Shown here piece after piece: positions 47,893 through 61,400 of a DNA stretch of 64,000 nt (position 1 is the first letter of the stretch; each line of letters begins with the position of its first letter). The position numbers and the translations under genes were made by a program. The stretch is taken from contig CM038726.1 of the NCBI GenBank assembly GCA_021613375.1, forward strand, positions 13,152,253-13,216,252, written 5' to 3'. This stretch comes from Megaleporinus macrocephalus (taxonomy: Eukaryota; Chordata; Actinopteri; Characiformes; Anostomidae). Below the pieces are notes generated by a model. The model did no database searches. It was not told the origin of the DNA and saw only the letters and a program-made list of their open reading frames with translations.

Positions 47893-50429
47893 TGCTGTCG
47901 AGGATGTCGCAGACTCACATTGCACTTTGGGATTGATGAGCCCCCCTCATCGCTTTAGCTGGAGTAGGTACGGAATAGGGCTCTCTCTTGCACACAAAAC
48001 CAACTGTCAAGTAAAATCAGTGGCTGCGAGGGGCACTGTGCAATGCAGTTACTGTACATTAAGAACCTAAATCATACACATGTATGAGCTGTGAGGTAGC
48101 TGTTCAACAGCCTAAACAGACTGATCTGTAATGAGCTTTGCTTTTTTTATTCTGAAAGATTCATTTTTGTTATGAAAGTGCTAAAAGCACTATTTTTAAT
48201 ATACAGAAACATGACGTAACGAGAAACCCGTTCGTGCAGAAAAAAAACAATGCAAACTAGTGATTAAAGACTGGAAAATCATGAAACAATGTTGAGGAAG
48301 GTTCATTTACAGGATGTGCTGTAGTCTTTAACCTGGCTACATTAATAAGTCTCCCCAGTAGATAATGCTAGGCACTGCACTTCTAACACTACACTGGTTA
48401 GGGCTGACTACCTCTCAGCCCCATCAGACGTGAAAAAGAGATGATCTGATGTTCTAATTCAGAGGGTGTGCGTTTCCCTCTATTGTGTGCTTTTGACTGT
48501 TAGTGAATAGGTGAAATAAGAATCCATCTCTTGCCCTCGCCTTTCGGATGTGTAAACTCGTTGCGATAAGATGAATATCCAGGGTAACTGGAACCTTGAG
48601 GACAGACTTTTGCTGGAGATTGATCATCACTGTGGATTCTCAGGGTTCTGTTTACACGAGCCAACGCATTGTAAGGCGCTTCCTTTTTGTTGGCCATGAA
48701 GGTTTTTTCTACTGCATACTCCGTTTGTATCTTTCCCTCAGTGGTTTTCTGGCTGTGTCTGTTAACACTGATGTTTTGTGTGTAAACAACTTCATTTTAA
48801 ACGCCTACTTTTTGCAACTTAAGTGTGAATTCTTCAAATATAACACGAGTACTCTCTAACCTATGTACTGTTTGAGTGTTTTGTGACCTAGTTCTTGATG
48901 GCCCTACATAAAATCCATGATAGTAGCATAGTCTGCATCCTGCCTTTACAGTTACAGTCCCTGGCCACTCCTTGAGTAATGACTACAGGCCAGCTTTGCT
49001 CTGATATGACATCTCTGTGGCATCTTACATACAAAATTGCTGTGTTTTTATATGTAATAAAATGGCTAAAACAAAGTCATTTAGAACTACAGTGTGAAAT
49101 GTTTGATTCTAGAGAAGCTTCTCTTTCATATCAAAAGAAGATTTTTAGCTTAAAACATTGCAACATGAACTAAAATGATCAACATATTTCTTCTTATTAA
49201 CTTGGTGTAGTTTTGCAAAGATATCTATGAAGATAGCATACTGAGCAGCAAGCCCAGGCATATCCTGCTTCATGATAACACTCAAGTGGTGATAGTGAGT
49301 CACTGTTGTGTGATCTTCCATCAGTCCAACATATCAAGTAACACTGCTCTGATTAAATATTCTATATACGATGGCATATTATTGCCAGTTATAAACAATT
49401 AGAAGGCATGTAGGTCCTCTGGTTGTTCACAGGAGGGTTCCACTGCAATATAGGCGTCACCCAATCTGGCTTCTATCACCACAAGTGTAAAGAAATCTGA
49501 GTCAGCAAGTTTCACAACAGACCAATGTTTACATCACTTCAGTCCAACTATGCAAAAAAATTTAAGTAACAATACTTCTGCACCTGCAGCCTCAAGAAGA
49601 GGTTCTGTGTCAGTAAAGTAATTTCAAGTCTAAAACAAAACTTTGTCTTTTTCTTTTTTCTTTTTTAAACATGTCTCTAGTTGACTTTTGGGAGCTTGAT
49701 ACGCTTCACTAACCACTGCGCTCAAAACAATAAACCACAAACATGGCAAACCCAATAACACTGCCTTGGAGTTGCTGTTGAATTTTATTAGAACAAAACA
49801 GCTGAAGACGCATGTTCTCCAGTCTCCAAAGAAAAAAAAGGTTTCATCCCAAAACAATCATTTACCAAAAACATCACAGCGCTTAGGATTTATTATGATT
49901 TGCAACATAATCATCGATTGATATTTTAAAGATTCTGTAACTGACATTTACATAATGCAGCATCCAAATGTAGTGAAGCACCAGGTCCTACAGGGGAACC
50001 CAAGTGAGATCAGCCCAGGTAAAGGGGGGTGGAGCAAAGGGTAGTCAAAGGGTTCTGAAAGGTTGGAGGTTTAATCAGTTAAGGCCAGTTTATGCCTCTC
50101 GCTAAAGGCAAAAGGCACCATTCTTAGACATTTATGCTACAGTTATTGGACGTGGTGAATCTTTGTACTCCGAAACACTAGAAGGCAGTGTACATTCATG
50201 TGTACCTTGAAAAGAACAATATAGTGTGTACTGCTCCTCCTACGTCCTACAGCAGAACATTTCCAGCTCAGACCAATTTGACACAACTTTGGCTGCTTTT
50301 GTGTTAATGTGGTCACATGACTGTTTCATACATGAGCTTATGCAAGAGGCATAAAGGTGTTTTAGTGTGTGAGATAACATGGACTAGGGAAAAGCAGGGG
50401 AGGGAGGGGCTGATTTCGAGGCTTTGTCC
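47893..50429. other. Tail-to-tail region between dqx1 and edf1
   Basis: No further gene is seen. AATAAA at 49056-49061 could end a roughly 1.2-kb dqx1 3' UTR. TTTATT at 49889-49894 (AATAAA on the minus strand) could end edf1. The rest is unrecognised AT-rich sequence. Confidence 0.4.
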
Positions 50430-53400
50430 TCATTTCTTCTTGGATTTGGGCTCCAAAGGCTGTCCAATATCTTTCCCACGCAGCCGCAGTCCTTTAAAAC
50501 AGAAACCAGTTATGAACAAAAGGTGCAACGTCATTGCATTTATTTAATACTCCAGTTTGGACTAAGAGCCAAAGTATCTGTGGTACATTTTCAGAACGCA
50601 AGAGTCTTTTTACAGCTAAAGACAACTTGTTTACAGCGTTTGACCATAAAGTACAGGTGGCCAATGTAGCAAACACCCAATATAATGATTCTTGAAAATG
50701 TTTAATGATACACAATACATATCACAACATATAGATATAGATTTCTAATGTGTGAAAGTGATACATTAGAACAAGCAGAAAACACAAAGCAATGACACAT
50801 TTTAAAACAGTATTGTCATAAATTATGAATATGATGATTACTAGGGGTGTGTTTAAAAAATCGTTTTTTTGATTCAAATCGATCTTCATTTGAATAATCC
50901 GATATCGACCTTTAAAATTAGCATTCGATCGGCTCTCAGGATCGGCTCTCGGGATCAGCTCTAAATTGGAGAAATATCGGCTGATCACATATTTTGATTA
51001 AAAATCGGCCGATACCAATACATAGCCAATCGATCCTTTCATCTCTAATATAAACATATAAACACTAATGTTTTTAGTAATGGTAGGTTGAGTGTTCCTT
51101 GTACATTTACCACATTAGTTCTCTAAAAATCTCTTTTCATATTCAAACAAAACATATTATTTTAACTGAAAAACCCTAAAATGAATCAATATTGAATTGA
51201 ATTGAATCAGAAATCAAATTGAATTGGGACCTTGTGAATCGGGATCGAAACGATCCGGGAAATCAGAGGCGACACCCAGCCCTAATGATTACACAAGGAT
51301 TTTTATTTAAATTTGCACTGCACCAAATCCTATTGAACAGAACTAGTGCTGTGTTTGTGATGACTCACGCAGTAGCTTAGTGTCCTTTAAGTACTGATGA
51401 CATCTATGAGATGCTCAGAAATGCATATTTGTTGCATCATTTAACACATTAACATGTCATCACACTGCTCACCCCTATTGTGTACTTCTACAAACAGTTT
51501 ATCACACAGACACATGCCTTACCTAGGATTCTCTCTATCTTGCCCATGATCTGGTTGTTGGGGATCGCTTTTCCACTCTCATAATCAGCAATGACCTGAG
51601 GCTTCTCGTTAATTTTCTGTTAGACAGACAATCGCTTTACTGATTCTTCAGGAAACAGCAGAAAACAAGCCTTACACAACACATTTTTGACATTTCTAAC
51701 ATCTGCAAGACAGAATTTACTGAATTATATATCATATTTGTGATGGGAATCTCAACTGACCATTCTGCCCCACCTCTCTTTGTTATTGTTGCTACATCTA
51801 TCAAATGTTCAGCCCAGGCTACCTGATAGCATTCATAAACATAATAAATGTTCAACAGTAGAAAGTTAGAAGCTCACAGAGAAGTACATCTGAAACCTTT
51901 AAATTATGATGTTTAGCCCTGACATACCTAGTGTGAGCACGATTAAAACACATGTTTACTTTAATCAAACTAGTGAAATCATTGTCACTCAACATCAAAG
52001 CAAAAGGTGCATTGATCTCCAAACACAATGTATTATTTACAATAGTGAGTCCTGTATAGTCTGGATTACCTTATCTTTCTGTAGCTGATGTTATTTATCC
52101 TTAAAGTTAAACCATATCAGAGTGTTTTTAGTAGTAACACAGCTAAAGCTGATCTTATGTTAGAGTGGTTTGATTTATGCGAGTAGGGTCTTTTAATCCA
52201 AAACCTTTTTCAGCTTCAGGAACGAGATGCAAATGGCATCATCCTCTTAATGATCAGAACGATGTGTGTTAAGCATTTTACACACCACAACATCTTTCCA
52301 CTATTTACCTTAGCTGTATGAATCTGACTTCTTACTACCAATGCTGATCTGACTACAGGTTAGTTTTAAAAGTGTATTTACTACAGGTTAGTTTTAAAAG
52401 TATATTTACTACAGGTTAGTTTTAAAAGAATATTTACTACAGGTTAGTTTTAAAAGAATATTTACTACAGGTTAGTTTTAAAAGAATATTTACTACAGGT
52501 TAGTTTTAAAAGAATATTTACTACAGGTTAGTTTTAAAAGAATATTTACTACAGGTTAGTTTTAAAAGTATATTTACTACAGGTTAGTTTTAAAAGAATA
52601 TTTACTACAGGTTAGTTTTAAAAGAATATTTACTACAGGTTAGTTTTAAAAGAATATTTACTACAGGTTAGTTTTAAAAGTATATTTACTACAGGTTAGT
52701 TTTAAAAGAATATTTACTACAGGTTAGTTTTAAAAGTATATTTACTACAGGTTAGTTTTAAAAGAATATTTACTACAGGTTAGTTTTAAAAGAATATTTA
52801 CTACAGGTTAGTTTTAAAAGAATATTTACTACAGGTTAGTTTTAAAAGTATATTTACTACAGGTTAGTTTTAAAAGAATATTTACTACAGGTTAGTTTTA
52901 AAAGAATATTTACTACAGGTTAGTTTTAAAAGTATATTTACTACAGGTTAGTTTTAAAAGTATATTTACTACAGGTTAGTTTTAAAAGTGTATTTACTAC
53001 AGGTTAGTTTTAAAAGTGTATTTACTACAGGTTAGTTTTAAAAGAATATTTACTACAGGTTAGTTTTAAAAGAATATTTACTACAGGTTAGTTTTAAAAG
53101 TATATTTACTACAGGTTAGTTTTAAAAGAATATTTACTACAGGTTAGTTTTAAAAGTATATTTACTACAGGTTAGTTTTAAAAGAATATTTACTACAGGT
53201 TAGTTTTAAAAGTATATTTACTACAGGTTAGTTTTAAAAGAATATTTACTACAGGTTAGTTTTAAAAGAATATTTACTACAGGTTAGTTTTAAAAGAATA
53301 TTTACTACAGGTTAGTTTTAAAAGTATATTTACTACAGGTTAGTTTTAAAAGAATATTTACTACAGGTTAGTTTTAAAAGAATATTTACTACAGGTTAGT

Positions 53401-56400
53401 TTTAAAAGTATATTTACTACAGGTTAGTTTTAAAAGTATATTTACTACAGGTTAGTTTTAAAAGTGTATTTACTACAGGTTAGTTTTAAAAGTGTATTTA
53501 CTACAGGTTAGTTTTAAAAGAATATTTACTACAGGTTAGTTTTAAAAGAATATTTACTACAGGTTAGTTTTAAAAGTATATTTACTACAGGTTAGTTTTA
53601 AAAGTGTATTTACTACAGGTTAGTTTTAAAAGTATATTTACTACAGGTTAGTTTTAAAAGAATATTTACTACAGGTTAGTTTTAAAAGTATATTTACTAC
53701 AGGTTAGTTTTAAAAGTATATTTACTACAGGTTAGTTTTAAAAGAATATTTACTACAGGTTAGTTTTAAAAGTATATTTACTACAGGTTAGTTTTAAAAG
53801 TATATTTACTACAGGTTAGTTTTAAAAGTATATTTACTACAGGTTAGTTTTAAAAGTGTATTTACTACAGGTTAGTTTTAAAAGTGTATTTACTACAGGT
53901 TAGTTTTAAAAGAATATTTACTACAGGTTAGTTTTAAAAGTATATTTACTACAGGTTAGTTTTAAAAGTATATTTACTACAGGTTAGTTTTAAAAGTATA
54001 TTTACTACAGGTTAGTTTTAAAAGTATATTTACTACAGGTTAGTTTTAAAAGTGTATTTACTACAGGTTAGTTTTAAAAGAATATTTACTACAGGTTAGT
54101 TTTAAAAGTATATTTACTACAGGTTAGTTTTAAAAGTATATTTACTACAGGTTAGTTTTAAAAGAATATTTACTACAGGTTAGTTTTAAAAGTATATTTA
54201 CTACAGGTTAGTTTTAAAAGTATATTTACTACAGGTTAGTTTTAAAAGAATATTTACTACAGGTTAGTTTTAAAAGTATATTTACTACAGGTTAGTTTTA
54301 AAAGTATATTTACTACAGGTTAGTTTTAAAAGTATATTTACTACAGGTTAGTTTTAAAAGTGTATTTACTACAGGTTAGTTTTAAAAGTGTATTTACTAC
54401 AGGTTAGTTTTAAAAGAATATTTACTACAGGTTAGTTTTAAAAGTATATTTACTACAGGTTAGTTTTAAAAGTATATTTACTACAGGTTAGTTTTAAAAG
54501 TATATTTACTACAGGTTAGTTTTAAAAGTATATTTACTACAGGTTAGTTTTAAAAGTGTATTTACTACAGGTTAGTTTTAAAAGAATATTTACTACAGGT
54601 TAGTTTTAAAAGTATATTTACTACAGGTTAGTTTTAAAAGTATATTTACTACAGGTTAGTTTTAAAAGAATATTTACTACAGGTTAGTTTTAAATGAATA
54701 TTTACTACAGGTTAGTTTTAAAAGAATATTTACTACAGGTTAGTTTTAAAAGAAGTTTTTTTCTTAGTGTGATGGAGGAAGATGAATTGTGACTTGCTGA
54801 CAGGGCTGTCAATCCTGATTTTGCAAACACTTAACTAACTGCAATAAACAAGTTACATTGTCGATCTCTGACAAACATGAGCGTAGAATGAGGATTACTT
54901 ACAGTGGCAAGGTCTTTCTGGGTCATTCCCTTGTCTTGGCGGCCTTTCTGGATAACCTTGCCCACTTCCAGTGACACTCTCTCGTGGTGCAGCTCCTCCG
55001 TCTCGCGGTCCAGTTTCGCTGTGTTTTTAGTCACCAGGTGCTGCTTGTTCTGTCCTGATGCCCCTGAGTTTAAAAACACAACACCTCCCTTTACAGAAGA
55101 GCATATTCAGTCTAGATGAACTGAATTTACCTCCAAATGTATGTACACAGGCCAAAGAAATAGTAATCAATACCAGACTCAAATATACTGCAAATAGAAC
55201 CAGAACGCTTGACTACTACATATCCACCTGCGTAGGTAAGCCTGCATTCTACTTATTAGACTGTTGAACAGAATGGCATGTCTACATTACCAGTTCACAG
55301 CTTATATCCATACAATATAAACAGCCAGAATCAAGCTGACAAGAAGACAGGAGACAAATATGCTTTGCTAAATTCTCTAAAAACAAAACAAGATCTTCTT
55401 CCTGGATTCATGTATGTTTGACATATACTTAATTTGTAAGTTTCAGTGTTGGGTTAAACCGGTTGCACATTGCTCTGGGCATGATGTGTAATCAGGCCAA
55501 CAGTGGCAAAACACCTTTTTCTTATTAGTTACAGCAACTTAGTTTACCACTGTAGAAACTTACTGTTTATACAATAACCAACGTTTAGAGATTTCTGCTA
55601 TAGTTTCTTATAGTGTTTTCCTCTATAGATATTGAGAGAAAGAATTATCTTCATATAAACTTAGTATTAACCTTGTTTTTGTCTTAACAAATGGATTTTT
55701 ATCAGCATTTCATACTAACCTCTCTCGGCAGAGAGTTAATCACCGGCCCCTCCTTCCTTTGTTTGTACTGAAATGACCCATTGTCTCCTGCCTTTACGGT
55801 GATACCAATAACCCCACCCATCTACTCTTTATCTCCATTTGGTCTCATCTTCTTCCCCTTTAGCTCCTCCTTAAACTCCTTGTCTTCCTCCACATTCACC
55901 TCCTCCCCATTTGACTCTTTTCTGACTTTTACTTAAACCATGTCAGACTGGACTAGACTGAGTTAGACTGAGTCAGAGATGGACTAGACTGGACTTCAAG
56001 AGGCTGGACCGGCAACCGATTGATGACCTAAGCTTCTGCATGCACGTGATTAAGCTTCCTGACCGCTAACAGACTGGTGGCGATCGACTGAGCTATACCC
56101 TTACTATGCGTTAATAAAACTCAAGTCAGTGCTGAAGGTTTCCTGACTTCTGATTCCTGAAAGCCAAATTTTTAACAATATACATTAGAGAGACATTATA
56201 CGCCCCCCTCCCCAAACACACCATCACCACCACCACAAACTTTCCATAAAGCTGATCTAGCTTTGCGACAGTCGCTCTAAAGTAACACATCTGTGGATGG
56301 AGAATACACAGACGGATTGACTACCAAGTAGTCCAGAAACCCCAGATTAAAAGTCTGACAGCTGCAATCAGTGGCACAAGTTATATACTACACAAATAAA

Positions 56401-57324
56401 AGAACTAGGGTGACCAGTGGCTATGAATCTTTCTAAGGTGACTGACCACTTCTGACCACCCCCCTGTGGCTAAAAATTGTTGTTGTACATGTTTTAAACT
56501 GACCTTCGCTTCAAAGAAACTTACATTTCTTGGTGGTCTCCACCTCCTCCCCACGTCTCTGTGCTGCAGTGACAGCCTGGAGAATAAGTTAAACTTTAGT
56601 ATAGTGCTTTCAACCAATAAAACTCACACTCTTAACAATATCGACAATTCTATATATTTTAGAAAAAAACGCTCACAGATTTAATCACATTTCATTGTGA
56701 TACTTGTGGCGCAGCAACAAAATAGTACAGATGTTTCTACTGAGCCTGAAAAAAATTCTAACAAAATTCTGAACTGCTGAGTCTGTAGATCTGATGTATG
56801 TTTCCTGCTGGAATCACGCTGATGTTCCCCTCATAGACCACTATATTGCATAGCCGCTCTCTAACAGAGGCCCGACTTCTGTGTAGGTGCTATAATGTGC
56901 TAGTAGCCTGCTGCGCCATTACGCGCACAAACTGCAGCACCGCTCCACATGACTCCACATTTTCTAGAAGCGCGTCTACAGCAGCGCAGTAGACCAGTTA
57001 CCAGTACAGTCCGCTTAATGGTCCACCCCCGCACTAATAACCACACATGTTCATTCCCCACGCAGTGTCAGCCATCCCCACAAACACAGCCATATGAAGA
57101 AGACTCGTCATTTTTCATGACTTGAGTTACCGTCCATCCAGTCTCACCGGACCGAGGCGCGTTTACGGGTCGGCGGAGTTTACTAGCAGCCGTGGCCGTG
57201 TTGGAGCGCGCTTTAAGCGGGGCGGAGAGCGCTATCTGGCGCTAACCTGCTTGGATTTAGCCTGTGCTGAGGACGGACCCTTCTTCCTCAGCACCGTCAC
57301 GGTGTCCCAGTCGCTCTCCGCCAT
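50430..57324 (-). CDS. edf1: Endothelial differentiation-related factor 1 (MBF1)
   Basis: Five exons on the minus strand: 57324-57247, 56576-56525, 55063-54903, 51616-51523 and 50491-50430. The sum is 447 bp, 148 aa, the same length as human EDF1. The protein starts [17 protein letters not shown] and continues [20 protein letters not shown] in the N-terminal MBF1 domain. A Cro/C1-type helix-turn-helix follows at about 80-130 ([56 protein letters not shown]), ending in a lysine-rich tail (PKSKKK). EDF1 bridges TBP and bZIP or nuclear receptors, and binds collided ribosomes. All splice borders are GT/AG and split codons close (TGG for W44, GGA for G129). Intron 3 carries the 2.4-kb 28-bp minisatellite and intron 4 a hAT-like insertion. 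The 5' end is CpG-rich. Confidence 0.97.
50842..51284. mobile_element. Short hAT-like element with intact 8-bp target duplication
   Basis: Starts TAGGGGTGTG and ends CACCCAGCCCTA, giving short terminal inverted repeats. ATGATTAC at 50834-50841 and 51285-51292 is a perfect 8-bp target duplication. The element is 443 bp with no coding capacity; its interior is rich in ATCGAT/GATCGG motifs. Lies in edf1 intron 4. A truncated relative is at 47339-47559. Confidence 0.83.
52352..54755. repeat. 28-bp minisatellite, 85 full units
   Basis: Every unit is ACTACAGGTTAGTTTTAAAA plus an 8-base variable end: GAATATTT (A), GTATATTT (B) or GTGTATTT (C). From 52352 to 54731 there are exactly 85 x 28 bases with no insertion or deletion; a partial unit then runs into unique sequence. 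I count about 36 A, 37 B and 12 C. Only unit 84 breaks the 20-base core (AAATG for AAAAG). It lies in edf1 intron 3, 150 bases downstream of exon 3 in the gene's direction. There are no spacers, so it is not a CRISPR array. Confidence 0.97.
55690..56190 (+). other. GC-richer block in edf1 intron 2, possibly LTR-derived
   Basis: A pyrimidine-rich stretch (CTTCCCCTTTAGCTCCTCCT) is followed by repeated GACTGGACTAGACTGAG-like steps and AATAAAACTCAAGTCAGTGC. Composition and an AATAAA near the right end resemble a solo LTR, but I could not find matching TG...CA ends or a target duplication. Confidence 0.25.
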
Positions 57325-58488
57325 AGTGTGAGCGTGTCGCAGATGAACTATCCGCCCAAATATATATATTATTATTTAGAGTGAGGCAACAGTAGCGCCT
57401 CAGCAGAAAGGCTCCACTGGGTTTCGGATCTTTGCCTTGTTTTGCAATCGAACAGGCAGCCTGATTAAAATAGATCAGCAGCGCCGCCTCGTGGCTGCTG
57501 TCTGTCACTGTAGTTCCAGATAAGATCCTCATGATTCTTCTCCTCCTCGCTTACTTGTTTATTTATAGGACAGCTTTCAAGCCTAAGGACAAATCAAGGC
57601 GCTTAACATCCGTACGAACAAATTAATTAAAAGTCCACCACTTTTTAAAAATTGTTTGAATATCTCAGTGCTCGGGACGTAAACAGTCAAGAGAGTGGTG
57701 TATGTAAACTATTACACTCTTGATTTCTTTACAGCAGTGCAAATACAGCCACTTTTTTAGTAGTTACGTTGTGACAAATATGTTAATATTAATGTTAATG
57801 TTAAATATGCAAATTTGGCAACATTGTAGGAAGCAACGTTGTGTGTTTGCTGAGGAAGCTATGTCCTCTGTCTGTTTATATGTAATGCTGATGATGGTCA
57901 AATCTGAATTAGTTACTGAAGTTTTCTTTGGGTGCTAGTTTGCCATAAAGCGTCCTTCATGATAGATTTAAACGAAAGGCCTAACATACGGTTTAAGCCA
58001 CTTCATCACAAATTATCATAAATCAGTGTGTAAGACATCAGGCAGCACACCATTACATATAATAACCTTGTATGAGGAAATATACAGAAATTAAAGTCTA
58101 TAGACGTCTGGTTCCTATCACCACCACTGTGAGCAGTTCTGACCTGAATTAAGTATTTTAGGCCGTTTAATAGTAGAAGAGCTCTCCACCAGCAGGGGTC
58201 GCTGTTTGTCGCTGCTGAAAAATACTGGTTTGGACTTTGAATGTTTCCCCTTTTTTAAAATAGCTTATAAGCTTTTTATAGCTTTTTTTTCTGAGTAATT
58301 AAATGCGTATACTAGGAAATATCGAGAATTCTGCTGCTTACAGAAGGAAATATTTCCGTTTCAGGACGTTATAACTGCTCTGATAATTTGTGTAAGTATC
58401 TGCGACGGTGGGCTGTTTGAGTTGTTACAGGGGCTAATCTGGTAAAATGCACTGCACTTGACCCCACAAAGTCCAGCGACAGACCACC
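56850..58488. promoter_or_regulatory. Head-to-head promoter region of edf1 and the CYP2 gene
   Basis: CpG-dense sequence spans about 56880-57330, covering edf1 intron 1, exon 1 and start. The CYP2 ATG lies 1.16 kb away on the other strand. No TATA box is clear for edf1, as expected of a CpG promoter. The interval 57600-58488 is AT-rich with no gene seen. Confidence 0.5.
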
Positions 58489-61400
58489 ATGCCTTCGGCT
58501 GTAGACCTGTTGGACATATGGACGTGTCTGCTCTTTCTCTCTGTATTCTTTCTCATTTTTCAGCTTTTAAAAAACAGACATCCACACAACTTTCCACCGG
58601 GACCGTGGAGCTGGCCTTTTCTGGGAAGCGTTTCAGTCGCGCTGGATGATCATTCTGTTGAGAAGGTAACGTTATGACTGCTTCCTCCTGTTTTCCTGAC
58701 GGGATTGGTCATGGGGTGTTGGAATTTAGGGTTTTCAGGTAATTTACTACAAATACAGGTGTTCCCAGTCGCTGGAGTTCTACCTGCTCTGCACAGTCTA
58801 GTGTTTTTTATGTTGGCATTTTATTTATTCATTTCAATTTCTTAGGAATTCAGTTGTTGAGTTGTAAATAATGTCATTCAGATTGTCATTCTATTGTAGA
58901 GGGACTTTCAGATGTAACAGTGGTAGTGTTAGGAACTGGGCCACTACACTTCTTTCCCACCTAGGCCCACCTTGGGCATTCTTACTGCAGTCAACACCTT
59001 GTTATGCCCACATAAATCCCAGGCAGGGGTACTGTGTGTATGCCCAAATCAAGCCAGCACCATTTAGTACCCTGTAGGTTTGGGTTTTATGTGGGCTGCC
59101 CACAGTCGACCAATGACATGGGCTTAATGCCAAGGGGCCAATGCCTGTTGGCACAATGTGGGCCGCCCAGAGTGGGTCAAAACCAATGTCGCACCAATGT
59201 GCAAATCCCCAGCCGCCCAGGGTGGGATGCCCACAATAGCCTGATGTGTTTGCCCACGTTGGTCACTAACTGGTCCAGTGTGGCCGTGTTTGCTGGGAAC
59301 AAATAAAATAGACATTTTATTTACCATCTAAAGTCATTTTAACAATAATAGTAAATAGTAGTACACCTTAAAAACGTATTTTCTTTATTATGCCCTATAT
59401 ATATATATATATATATGTTATTTTAGCTTGCATATGCTTTAAAAAATATATTTTTTAAGGCTTTTGGTTTCTGTCACTGTGAACAATTGTGACTTAATGT
59501 GTTTCTCTAGAATGGAGAATTTCACATCATACTCCTCTGAATGCATTTTAAAAGGTTTAATTATGCTGACTTATTGTAAGAAATATCCATAATTAACATG
59601 CACAACTTCTTGTGACTCCTATGAATTTAGTCTAAGCTGAAGTATTAATATGCCAGTTTATATAGTTGAAATAAAGATCATCTGAACAAATAATTTCAGC
59701 TATTCAGCATCAGATTAGACCACTGAATTTTAGAAGAAATACTAAAGCACATACATCTATTATACCTTCTCTTTTATATAGGTGTCTGAGAAATACGGAG
59801 AAATATTCAGCCTTAGAGTGGCTGGTGAGAAAATTGTGCTGGTGTCGGGATATAAGTTGGTGAACGAAGTTCTGGTCACTCAAGGTCACAATTTTCTGGA
59901 CCGTTTAGTCTCTCCTCTACGTCACAAAGTGTTCCAAGGGAATGGTGAGCATCTTCGTTTTTATCTCATTTTAACCGGACAAGTAATTAAGAGCAATCTA
60001 GTCTGGCATGTGTTTCTATCTTAGTTCATGTCTAATGGTATATATGGTGGTTCTGTACATTGCATTGTGTGCTATAAGGTGCTTGTGCAGTTGTTTAAAG
60101 CAGAGGTATATGAGAGGGGTTGTTATGATGGCCTGGGGAATGAAGATTTGGAGGTGACAGGTGGTCCAAGTCTTTAGGGCTCTCTTTAAGAGAGTGTGAC
60201 CGGGGTGTGAGGGGTAAGCCATGATTTTCCCTGTCTGCTTGCTCATCCCAGATGAGTAAAAATCTTTAAGGATGGAAAGCCAACAGCTGTTGATTCTCTT
60301 AGCACATCGTCCTGTTCGCTGCAGCTTACTTAGCAGGAACTATAGGTGCTGCTGGGCCTTCTTCATAACTGCAGTCTGTCCTGTTTGAGATCCTGCTGAA
60401 TGATGGTTAGAGGCGGTGGAGTAGGTATCTTTATCTCCACAGTTTTTTGAGTGTTTAACTCCAGGTTGACACTATGACACCTAATGCATCGTTATCTTCT
60501 TTACAGTATGAAGTACAGTCATTGGTGTAGAGGAAATAGGGGAGGACACAAAGTCCTGTGGAGCACCAGCGCCAGGGCAACAGGTCCAAAAAGTGGTCAC
60601 ACACCCTGACATGCTGTTTCTTGTTAAAATAAGAGATCCAGTGAATTGTGGATCCAATAGAAGGCATTAAACTGCTCCTGTCTGTCTAGTAGAGGGTAAG
60701 GAATGATGACGTTGGAGGCAGAGCTGAAATCTACAGAGAGGACACGATGTTAAGGCCAACCCGTTGTAGTGCAGAGCCAAATTAATACTGTCATCCACTG
60801 ATGTGCCAGCTTCATATACAGCATTGCTAAACAATTGTTTAGTGATGGCATTGGAGGGGCGGCGTAGTCATCAGGGTTGGTATTTGTAGATTAGGTGGGG
60901 CGCAGGGGATTGTCTGATGTACCTACTTCATGGCGCTGCAACAGTGTTGCAGTGTTTTGTCTTCTCTGGAGAGTTTACTTCTATAGAGTCAAGCTCAAAT
61001 GATCTGCAATGACAAGAGTTTTTTTATGTATTAGTGCTTCAGTTACAGACACCTTCTACGCAATGCTGCCTTGTAAAGTACTGACATTTGAGACAGCACA
61101 GACAGCGAGGCATTGAAATAGCTGTCTTCAGTTTTGGACTTCTGTATGAGACTTTTGTGGAATAGTAAAAATGCAGATATTTTTAATTATGGTCAGACTT
61201 AATTGAAGTTAACGTGTACTCAGTGGTCATTAACCGTCTTTATATATATTTTTGACTGTCAAGGAATATCTACAAGCAGTGGATACAGGTGGAGGAGGCA
61301 ACGACACTTTTTTGATTCTCAGTTGAAGAAATTTGGAGAGAGCAAAAGAAAACAGGAGTTCAATATTCGTCAGGAAAGCATCTTTCTGTGTGATGCCATC

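Noticed and set aside
52352..54755. CRISPR-like array of 28-base repeats
   Set aside because: Units are contiguous with no unique spacers, and the host is a vertebrate. It is a minisatellite.
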